Part shown: one piece after another, positions 22,401-34,400 of the stretch
Layout: the number at the start of each line of letters is the position of its first letter
Position numbering within the stretch: the stretch's first letter is position 1
Assembly: GCF_000004195.4 (NCBI RefSeq)
Contig: NC_030678.2
Span: 156,963,547 to 157,027,546, forward strand
DNA length: 64,000 nt
Origin: Xenopus tropicalis
Taxonomy: Eukaryota; Chordata; Amphibia; Anura; Pipidae
Direction: 5' to 3'
Program-made: the position numbers and the translations under genes
The notes under the pieces: generated by a model
What the model saw: the letters and a program-made list of their open reading frames with translations, nothing else
The model's database searches: none
What the model was told of the DNA's origin: nothing

Positions 22401-25400
22401 ACCATGAAATAAACCCAATAGGGCTGTTCTGCCCCCAATAAGGGGTAATTATATCTTAGTTGGGATCAAGTACAAGGTACTGTTTTATTAATACAGAGAA
22501 AAAGGAAATCATATTTAAAAATGTAAATTATGCAATTAAAATGGAGTCTATGGAAAATGGCCTTCCTGTAATTTGAGCTTTCTGGATAACGGGTTGGACT
22601 TCCCTGGAAGTCACAGCCATTCGTCAGCATCTATACAGTAGCTGAGTAACTAGCCATGCTGTACACAGCAGCCGATGGCTTATAGGATACAACTTGTTGG
22701 TAGAGAGAGACACCTCATTCTTGACTTAACCATGTCACCTATTGTATTGTAGCACAACAGCTCCTTTGGGGATGCGCAGGTATGTTTGATGGATGCTTGT
22801 GTATTGGAGGATGCTCAGTAAACATAAAACTTTAAATGTGTTTGCTGTGTTTATATTGCATGTCCTGTTAAAGGGAAAGTTTGGGCAAGCTTTATTTTCC
22901 ATTAAATTTTGAGTGTATAACTAACTGTTTGAACTATATGGGATGCTGTCAATAACATAAATGAAGAATGAGAGGTAAAATCACTAAGGAGGTGCACATT
23001 GTTAGCCACCCCCATTTATTCTAGTCCCTTAATTCTGCCCCAGGCCAGTGCTCTGTTTCTTTAAAAAAAAAATGCACAGGGTGCCATATTGTGTGTCCCA
23101 GCCATCCCTTCATTTTCTTGATCTTAGTGACAGCATTCTTTAAGTAAGAGCAGTTATAGGTAGCTTTGCCCCAGTGATTAGATATCAGAAGAAAGCATTG
23201 CCTCTACTTCAGATTAGTAAATGTTCTTAAAATGAACCATAAAATAAGCCCTGCCCTCATATTATACTGTTTAAGAAAAAAACCTGTTGTTTATAATTTC
23301 CCTTTAAGAGGCTAACAGTAAATGTAACATCAGGATTATAGTTTGGAGGATAGTGCTGAAATGTTTTTACTAACGGTTTTACTAATTCTTCTGTAGAATG
23401 TATAGTGTTTGCTTCTTGAACTAAAAATCATTAGGTAGTTTTTATAATTTCATGTGTGCAACAAATACATTACAGTGCAGTGCTAAAAGTGAAAAAGCAC
23501 TAGCCAGACAACCCTTCCCTGCTCATTTCTCTTTTAAATAAATGGGTAATATTCTGCCTATGACAGATGCTGGTGTTGGGATCCTATGTAGCCTGTACCA
23601 TATGTTGGATATCATGTTGCATTGACTATTCAAAGACAAAGGAATAAAGCCTTTATGCAGTGATTACGTTTACAGGCGCTGGCAATGGTTACAAGCTGAA
23701 TATTAAGTAGCTACAGTCAATCACGTGGAGGGTTTCTGTGATGCTTAGCATGATCAACATGGCCAAGCCAGAATGTCTCTTATGTGTGCCAATTCTCTTA
23801 GAGAAAAAATGGATTTTGTCACACTGCTGGGAGTAGTTTAAAACCAAAATACCATGTGTCATTACCGTCATGTTCCTAAGGCACCGTAGCAGCATGCTTG
23901 AAACTTGAGATTATCTCTTCAACTTCCCTGTATTCTGTAGCTGGTTGTAAAAAACAGAGCATGACAGTGGGGTTCTTGGGTGGCATCTTGAGCTTCTTCA
24001 GGTCCTCTTCTCTGCGATCTCCAACACCAAGTATGCAGTGTTGTGGCCAGGATCTAAAAGTAAGCATTATTATGTCAAGTGATCACAGAAAATAGGACTC
24101 GCCACAAGGTGGTGAAAGCCAAATCTGCTGCTCTACTTTGCTTTTAAGAACCTGACAGATAACTATGTAGCTTAGGCTGATGCCAGACGTGTGGCGTAGG
24201 GTTGATATTTTCGGCAAGTGGAAAACGCTTGGCAAAAATACAGCCCTACGCCTGCTACTTGTGCCTGCACCCGAATAAATGAGATACGCTCGGGTGCAGG
24301 CACATGTAGCCGATATATGCATGAAAAGTCTCACATTTTTATGCGTATATCGGCTACATGTGCCTGCACCTGAGCGTATCTCATTCATTCGGGTGCAGGC
24401 ACAAGTAGCAGGCGTAGGGCTGTATTTTCGCCAAGCGTTTTTCCACTTGCCGAAAATATCAGCCCTACGCCACTTCTGGCATCAGCCTTACAGGGTCTCC
24501 AGCAGAGGGGAGAAGGGGCAAGCTATTAAGCAGGGTTTTAATCTCTTTTAAGGTAAATAACAATAATATTGTTTTAATAAATAAACTCATGTACTTTGAT
24601 CATCTGTTTGTTTTTCTTTTATTACAGGAAGGCCATGCACTCAACTTCAGCACTTAAATCCTGAACGTGTCGTAAGACTTTTTAAGGAGGTTATGAACAC
24701 TGTGTGGCCTACAAGGGACTTGGTCGTAAAGTGGTTTCCAGAAAAAGACAAAAAGCATCCTCCTGTATCATGGCTTAAAATGGTCTGGAAAATTTTATAC
24801 ATTCATTTTCCTGAAGACTTAACATACTTGGAAGATTTGCCCCTTATTCCTACAAAGGAACTGGAAGATGATGTTACATCACTGGAACTTATTCGCTTGA
24901 GGAGTCCTTCTCCTATTATTTTTGATGATTTATCTGATGCACAGCTTCCAGAACATTTACCTGAAATAATTCAGAGTCTTGGTGGGATTGTGCTCAAGAG
25001 TTTAGATCCTTTCATACAACATCCTCTTCTGAAAAAATATATTCATCCTCCCACATCTAGTGCGCTTCTTCAGATAATGGACAGGATGTCCCTGCAAAAA
25101 CTGTCCAGTCAGATTGCAGCACTTACTCATAGTTATAAAGATACTTTAAGACGATTTATTGCAAGCTCAACAGACATTAATGAGAAGGAGAAAAAAATCA
25201 TCCAGGAACTGACAGTTTTCCGAAGAATTGAACAGTCTGGCACACAAAAAAATATTTTCATTTACTTAAGAGGCTGCAAAGTACTGCATCACAATGCAAG
25301 AATCCCACCAAATATAAGACTTTCTTTTCCAGTAATTGATAGCAGCGATGAAGAAACCATTCGGTTGACAAAGATGATGAAAGTTGATCAGCTCAAAAGC

Positions 25401-28400
25401 ACTGACTGCCTTAAAATGATTTTGCAAGACATAGAAAGGGGATTTTATACTGTTGATGAAAGGACCCAAATTATGGTTTGGGTTCTTGAAAATCTGACTT
25501 ATCTGAAAAATGAAAATTCTGCTACAATTAGCTGGCTACTGCCTCTTAAATTTATACCGGTATTGAGAGACAAGCTCGTAGCAGCAAATGAACTTTTTGA
25601 CCCAGAGGTAGAAACGCTACAGAATCTCTTTTGTGCCGAAGATCAAATGTTTTTCCCACCAGATACCTTTATATCTTCAGATGTACTACATTCATTAAGA
25701 CAGATAGGTTTAAAAAATGAAAGCCACTTGGTTGAAAAAGACATTATACAGGTGGCAAAGAAAATTGAGCATTTGCTTAATGTATCAGCTGAAAATGAAG
25801 AAATTGTTTTAAGAAAGGCTAAAACACTTTTAAGCATTTTGAAGAAAGATCAGAAGCTTCTACAGTCGCCAGAAGCAAGAGCTCTGTTAAAGAAGATTAA
25901 ATGGATTCCTCCTGTCAAATGTCGACCACCAAATTATCCCAATTCTTTGGTTTGGATGGGAGATCAATTCAAACTTTATTCTCCTGGAGAAATATGCAAT
26001 GTTTCTTGTGCTGTTTTAGTTGGTTCTTCTGTTCCACTGGTTGAGAACTTACATGAGAATATTGAAAAGACCCTTGGTATTACTAAGGTGCCAAACATTG
26101 AATCTGTCTTGAAACATTTAAAAGTTGTAGTTGACTGGAACAATTCAAAAACTATAACCGATGAAGACTATTACCAGTTCCAACATATATTGCTGGAAAT
26201 CTACAGTTTTATGCAGGAATGCCTTGATAAAGGTAAAGATTTGTATAAAGCATTATCATTTCCATGGGTCTGGACAGGTAAAACATTTTGTTGTCCAGAC
26301 CAGGCGATAATAAAATCAGTGCATAGCCTTGACCTTCAGCCATACCTGCACAATGTCCCAAACACAATGGTTAAATTCCACAAGCTTTTCAAATTTTGTG
26401 GGTCAATTGAACAGCTGACTCCTGAACATATCTTTGTTGTTGTTAAAAAAATATATGAACAAAGTAAGAGTAAGAAAAACACAGATAAAGAGGAAGACAA
26501 ACAGAATATCAATATTATGCTCAACATTGTAAGGTGGCTGTATAGTCATCAAGTTTCCACAAATTTAGACATGCCATTACCTGTCCATTATAACAAAGAT
26601 CCTTCTAAGCTTATAATGAAGCCTATTCAAGAATGTTGTTATTGTGATATTAAAGTCGATGACCTTAATGATTTGCTCGAAGATTCTGTGGAGCCCATTA
26701 TTCTGATACATGAAGATATACCAATGAAAACCGCAGAGTGGTTGAATGTGCCTTGCCTAAGCACCAGGCTGATTAATCCAGAGAATATGGGATTTGAGCA
26801 GTCAGGGCAAAGAGAACCTCTTACAGTAAGAATCAAGAACATTCTAGAAGAATATCCTTCAGTATCAGATATTTTTAAGGAACTTCTTCAAAATGCTGAT
26901 GATGCTTCAGCCACTGAATGTAATTTCATGATTGATATGCGAAGGAACATGGATATAAGGGAAAATCTTCTAGATCCAGGCATGTCGGCATGCCATGGTC
27001 CTGCTTTATGGTCATTCAACAATTCTGAATTTACAGACAGAGATTTTTTAAACATAACAAGACTTGGGGAATCCTTAAAAAGAATGGAAGTAGACAAAGT
27101 TGGAAAATTTGGTCTAGGATTCAACTCTGTGTACCATATAACTGATATTCCGATAATAATGAGCAGGGAATTTATGATTATGTTTGATCCTAATATAAAC
27201 CACATCAGCAAACATATTAGAGACAAATCTAACCCTGGCATTAAAATTAATTGGAGTAAACAACAAAAGAGGCTACGTAAATTCCCAAATCAGTTTAAGC
27301 CATTTTTGGGTGTTTTTAACTGCCATCTGCCACTTTCTGTTGAAGCACCTTATTGTTATAAAGGGACACTTTTCAGACTTTCCTTTCGAACCCAGCAAGA
27401 GGCAAAAGTGAGTGAAATAAGCAACTCTTGCTACAATACAGCAGATATCTACACACTTGTGGATGAATTTAGCTTGTGTGGCTACAGGCTCATCCTGTTT
27501 ACTCAGAATGTAAACTCGATGGTCCTGAAATATTTAAAACCAGAAGAATCAGACCCAACTTTTGCACAACACATAGTGACAATTAAAAAATCTGAATGCT
27601 CTTCAAAAGCTTTAACGAAACCCACCAGAATTTTGAAGGAAGCTGCAAAAGTAATGCAGGCTTGCAGCACTTCTAAAAAATATCCTTCAGATATGCCAAA
27701 ATCTTCATGTATCTTACAGATTGTTGTTGAAGAGTTTCATCATGTATTTAGGCGAATAGTTGATCTCCATTCCCCTTTATTTAGAGGTCCAGAAGATGAG
27801 CCTGCTGCTATTTTTGAAATGGCCAAATCTGGACAAACAAAACGAATGACAGAGGAACTACCACAAAAGACAATGGATTCCTCATCATGGCTCATATGTT
27901 CTTGCATGGATATTGGAGAAGCCTTAAGATTTGCACTGAGTGACAGTGGCAAGAGACTTGGACTTGTGCCTTGCGGTGGTGTTGCAGTGATGCTGTCAGA
28001 AAATAAGGATGGCAAGTGGACTGTAAAACCTTTTTCCAGTAATGTTGGAGAGATCTTCTGCTATTTACCTCTTCGAATAAAGACTGGGTTGCCACTTCAC
28101 ATTAATGGATGCTTTGCTGTAACTTCAAACAGAAAAGAGATATGGAAAACAGATACCAAGGGAAGGTGGAATACAATATTTATGAGGCATGTCATTGTTC
28201 GGTCTTACCTAGAGGCACTGTGCGTTTTACGTGATATGTCAGTTAGTGGTGAGCTACTTAACTACAACTACTACTCTGTATGGCCTGATCCTGACTTTGT
28301 GCATGATGACTTCTCTGTAATTTGCCAAGGTATATATGAAGACATTGCTAAAGGGAAAGGCAAAGACCGCATGAAAGTGTTTTCTGATGGATCCTCTTGG

Positions 28401-31400
28401 GTTTCCATGAAACACGTAAGATTTTTAGATGACTATTTACTTAAAAGACAAGATATTGGACCAGCAGCTTTCCAGATATTTTTGAAGTACTTAAAACAAA
28501 CTGGTCAGAAAAATCTTTGTGCTGTAGAACTACCCTCTTGGGTAAAACTTGGTTTTGAAGAGGCAGGGTGTACAGATGTGCTACTTGATAACACATTCTC
28601 TGAAAGACAGTTTTTTTCAGAAGTATTTTTTCCACATATTGAGGAAATCAAGCCTGAGTTAAGGGATCCTTTAATGCTTTTTGTATTAAATGAAAGGATA
28701 CAGGTGTATGGGGAAATTCTGAAAGTTACACCATGTATTCCATGCTCTAGTGATTGTCACCATTTAGTTGTACCTTCAAAACTTATACACCCAGAAGGCA
28801 GAGTTGCAAAATTATACTGTGAGAGTGATGGGAGATTTCCATTTGGAACCACTCAGAATTATCTTAATCCAGTTGTGCTAGTTAAACTCGTTCAGCTGGG
28901 CATGGTTAAAGATGACATCTTGTGGGAAGACTTAATTGAACGTATTGAATCAATTGCCGAAGTCAATACCAGTGATCATACTGCTGCTTGTGCACGAAGC
29001 AATATTATTCTAAGTTTAATTGATGAAAAACTTAGATTTCGAGACCCAAAAGCCAAAGAATTTTGTACAAAATGCCAGACTTCTAAGTTTTTGCCATTTT
29101 TAACAAAGCCAGTTGGATTCTCTTTAAACTGGAAAGGAAGTGACTTCAAGGTTGAAGAAATGTTTGCAGCTACTGATCTCTACACAGTTGAACACCAAGA
29201 TACAGTCTGCCTTTTGAATCCCATCCTAAATGAAAATTCCCCTTCTTTTAAAGGTTGTGGGCCCATATCGTTGGCTGTGAAGGAGTTCCTGGGTTTGTTG
29301 AAGAAACCATCATCTGAACTGGTGATTGCTCAACTAAATGAAGTTGCTAAATATTCAGATGGAATCACTCTGTATCAAGAAAACATAACAAATTCCTGCT
29401 ATAAGTTTCTCAACGAATCAGTGTTGCAGAGTGACGCAGCTAAGACTTCGATTGTTGCAAAGTTAAAAACCTTAGACTTTATCCTTATTGAAAATATATA
29501 TGTGGGTCTAGAGAAAGTTTCCTTTCAGCTGAATTTTGATGCAGCACCTTATCTTTATCAGTTGCCCAACAAATACAAAAACAATTTTAGGGAACTATTT
29601 GATAGTGTAGGTGTTAAACATACTTATGCCATGGAAGACTTTGCATCAGTTCTTGAAAATATTAAAAATAAAAGCAATGGAGGGAAAATTACAGAAAACT
29701 ATTTTCAGCTTTGTAGAAGAATAATTAATGAAGGAATATGGGGACTTATTCGTGAGAAGAATCAAGAATTTTGTGAAAAAAATTATGGCGATATACTACT
29801 TCCAGATTCAAATCTCATTCTTCTTCCTGCAAAATCCTTGTGCTATAATGATTGTCCTTGGATACGGGTGAAAGATACTTCTGTAAAATATTGCCATTCT
29901 GATATTCCAAGAGAGGTTGCTGTAAAACTTGGGTCCATACCAAAAAGGCATAAAGCATTAGAAAGGTATGCTTCTAACATCTGCTTTAATGCACTTGGGA
30001 CAGAATTTGGACAGAAAGAAAAACTTACAAGTAGAATAAAAAGCATTCTGAATGCTTACCCGTCGGAGAGAGAGATGCTAAAGGAGCTTCTTCAAAATGC
30101 AGATGATGCAAAAGCAACAGAAATATGCTTTGTTTTTGATTCCAGACAGCACCCAACGGATAGAATATTTGACGAAAAGTGGGCACCTCTGCAAGGACCA
30201 GCATTATGCGTGTATAACAACCAGCCATTCACTGATGATGATGTAAAAGGAATACAAAACCTTGGAAGAGGCACAAAAGTGGGGAATCCATGTAAAACAG
30301 GACAATATGGCATTGGCTTCAATTCTGTGTATCACATTACTGACTGTCCTTCTTTCATCTCATCCAATGACATTATCTGTATCTTTGATCCTCATGCAAG
30401 GTATGCCCCTGGAGCAACATCTCTGAGCCCTGGTCGCATGTTCAGAGATTTAGATGCTGATTTTAGAACACAGTTTTCAGATGTATTAAATCTCTATCTT
30501 GGTAAGCATTTCAGCCTGTCAAATGCTACCATGTTTCGGTTTCCTCTTCGGGATGCAGAGATGGCAAAAAACTCAGAGATTTCTCCCGTCCCATCCTCAG
30601 ACAGAATGATTCAAAACCTCCTTGACAAGTTACGTACAGATGGAGCAGAGCTTCTCATGTTTTTGAATCACATGGAAAAAATCTCTATTTGCGAAATAGA
30701 GAAAAGCACTGGAGCTCTGAAAGTGTTGTATTCAGTAAAAGGGAAAATCACTGATGGCGACAGGTTAAAGAGGAAGCAATTTCATGCATCTGTAATTGAA
30801 AGTGTAACTAAGAAAAAACAACTGAAAGATATACCAGTGCAACAGATTACATATACAATGGACATTGAAGATTCTGAAGGCAATCTTACCACATGGTTAA
30901 TCTGCAACCGCTCTGGCTTCTCCAATATGGAAAGAGTGTTAAAGAGTGTTATATCTGCACACAAGAATAAAGACATTACTCTGTTCCCTCGTGGTGGAGT
31001 TGCAGCATGCATTACTCACAATTATAAAAAGCCATACCGAGCCTTCTGTTTCCTTCCACTGTCCCTTGAAACTGGACTTCCCTTTCATGTCAATGGACAT
31101 TTTGCATTAGATTCTGCAAGACGTAATCTTTGGCGGGATGATGATGGAGTTGGTGTAAGAAGTGACTGGAACAATAGCTTGATGACTGCATTAATAGCTC
31201 CAGCTTATGTTGAGCTCTTGATTCAGTTGAAGAAAAGATATTTCCCTGGCACAGACCCAACAATTTCTGTTTTGCACAGTACACCGATACATGTTGTAAA
31301 GGACATTTTGAAGAGATTTTTGTCATTTTTCCCCGTAAATAGATTAGATTTGCAACCTGATTGGTATTGCCTTGTTAAGTCAGTGTACTCTTGCATTCAT

Positions 31401-34400
31401 GCAGACTCTAAACGTCTTTTACCAGTCGTACGAGCTCCAAATATTGATGGATCAGACATGCAGAGTGCTGTCATCATTACTTGGGTCACCATGACTGCAG
31501 CAAAAGCTAACAGAGCATTTTTTGACAATTTGCTGCAAGATGAATTGCACCACATGAAAACTGTAGAATACAACATAACCACCCGCAAGACGGTAGCTGA
31601 AAATGTGTACAGACTTAAACACCTGCTTTTGGAGATTGGATTCAACTTAGTTTACTACTGTGATGAAACAGCAAACCTTTATCACTGCCTTGTTGATGCC
31701 GGCATCCCTGTTACCTATGCAACACCTGCTGATGTCCGTAAGTTTTTGATGACTTTTTCCTCTGCTGACACATGCTGCCATATTGGAAAGTTACCGTGTC
31801 GTCTTCAGCAAACAAATCTGAAATTGTTTCATAGTCTAAAGCTTCTAGTAGACTATTGCTTGAAAGATGCAGAAGAAAGTGATATCCAGATTGAGGGTCT
31901 GCCCCTTTTAATTACACTCGACAATGTTCTGCAGATGTTTGATTCCAAAAATGCCAAATTTCTAACAACATACCATGAATTAATTCCATCCCGCAAAGAT
32001 TTGTTCATGAACACTCTGTATTTACGATACAATAATATCTTGCTGTCATCTAAAGTAGCCAAGGTGTTTGACATTGACAGCTTTGCTGATTTGCTGTCAT
32101 CTGTGCTGCCAAGAGAATATAAAACAAAAGTCTTTGTTCAGTGGAAAGAAAATTTTGCAAGTGAATCCTGGCTAAAAAATGCCTGGCATTTTATCAGTGA
32201 ATCAGTTAACAACAAGGACGAACAAACAGATGTGAGTACAGTATTTGACACAGTTGTTGAGACACTAAAGGATTGGGCTTTACTTCCAGGATTGAAGTTC
32301 ACTGCATCATCCAGTAATCTCATTGTTCTCGAATGTGAAGTGCTGCTGCCACTCAGTTTAATGCATATTGCAATTTTCCCAAATGCACAGAGTGATAAAG
32401 TGTTCCATACCTTGATGAAAACAGGGTGCATTCAGCTTGGACTGAATAAAATGTGTTCAAAAGACAGTATCTTACTTCCTTTACTCTCAGGGCACTGTGC
32501 CAATATAGATTATCCGCTTAGCATACTCAAAGCTATCCAACATATGATCCAGACGTCGTCATTTAGAACAGAAAAACTAGCAGAGACTGATTTTGATGCC
32601 CTGTTAATGTATTTTAATTGCAATTTAAATTATTTGATGTCTGATGAATCTGTTAGCATTTTGAAGCTACTTCCTTGCTACAAATCTGTAAGTGGCAGAT
32701 TCATAACCCTTTCCAAATACAGCACTTGTTATGTACTCACAAAAAGTATGCCATCAGTTGAAGTAGATAAATGGTCATATTCTTCTACATATGCTTTTCT
32801 CGAGGAAAAAGTACATCTAAAGGAATTGTACAGTGTTCTTGGATGTGTTCCGGTGGATGATTTAGACATTTACACAATGCATCTCCTGCCAAAATTTGAA
32901 AATTTGTCTTACAATGCTAAGTTGGAGCACTTGATTTACCTTAAAAATCGATTATGTAACATTGACGAGACATCTGTTTTGAAAGAGCAACTGTTTGCAC
33001 AACTGGAAGAACTTGCCTTCATTCACGATGCTAGCAATCGTCTTAAGCCTGCAAAGCATTTCTACGATAGGTCTGTAAAGGTTTTTGAAGTAATGTTGTC
33101 TGAAAAATTATTTATACCTCAGGATTTCTTTAAAAGACTGGAACAAATTACAAAACCGAAAAACCAAGCTGCTTTCCTCACATCGTGGATCAATTTTCTT
33201 CGGAAGATAGGACTAAAGTACGTTATTTCCCAGCAGCAATTATTGCAGTTTGCTAAAGAAATTGGTATGAGAGCTAACACAGAAAGCTGGACCAAAGAAG
33301 TGCTTCAAAACACTGTAGATGTAATTCTTTATCATGTCTTCCAGGAAAGGACAGATTTGCTGTCAGGGAACTTTCTAAAGGAATTGTCTTTAATTCACTT
33401 TTTATGTCCCGAAAGGGCACCTGCAGAACTTGTACGATTTCATCCTCAGTATCAAGAAATAAATGGTACGCTTCCTTTAATACGGTTCAGTGGAGCACAA
33501 GTCAATCCAAAGTTTAAGCAGACAGATGTTATGCAATTGCTTTGGACATCTTGTCCTATTCTTCCCGAAAAAGCAACAGCTTTAACTATAAAAGAACAAG
33601 AAGGAAGTTGCCTTGGCCCACAGGAACAACTGGAACAAGTGTTAACAATGCTGAATGTCAATATGGATCCGTCACTTGACAAAGTTATAAACAATTGCAG
33701 AAACATATGCAACATAACAGCGGTGGATGATGAAATGATCAAGACAAGGTCGAAGGTTCTAAGGAGTATTTATGACTTTCTTAGCTCTGAGAAAAGGGAA
33801 TTCAAGTTTCAGCTAAGAGGGATTTCCTTTGTAATGGTTGAAGATGGATGGAAACTTCTGAAGCCTGAAGAGGTTGTAATTAATCTTGAATATGAGGGAG
33901 ATTTCAAACCTTACTTATATAAACTGCCTTTAGAGCTTGGAACTTATCATCAGTTGTTTAAGAATTTAGGCACTGAGGATGTTGTGTCAACAAAACAGTA
34001 TGTTGAAGTACTAAGTCGAATATTCAAAATCTCTGAAGGGAAACAACTTGATCCGAATGAAATGCGAACAGTCAAAAGGGTTGTTTCTGGCTTACTTAAA
34101 AGCCTTCAAAATGATTCAGCCAAGGTGCGCAGTGACTTTGACAATGTCCGTGATCTTGCTCTTTATTTGCCAAGCCAAGATGGAAGGCTAGTAAAATCAA
34201 GCATTCTCGTGTTTGATGATGCACCACATTACAAAAGTAGAATTCAAGGAAACATTGGTGTTCAGATGCTTGTGGATCTCAGTCAGTGTTACATGGGGAA
34301 AGACCATGGCTTCCATACAAGAATCATAATGCTTCTTCCACAGAAGTTAAGACCTCGTCTTCTTAGTAGCATCCTTGAAGAACAACTTGATGAAGAAACA

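Larger units (their letters stand above)
21947..24627 (+). other. SACS: SACS intron 8
   Basis: It contains truncated MITE copy c (22065-22595), a complete T2-type MITE (22868-23307) and a long foldback (24172-24490) shortly before the acceptor TTTTATTACAG. About 23310-24170 holds nothing I recognise. Confidence 0.65.

Noticed and set aside
24279..24551. Mirror open frames with a similar peptide on both strands (24083-24388 and 24279-24551)
   Set aside because: They follow from the symmetry of the long foldback element.
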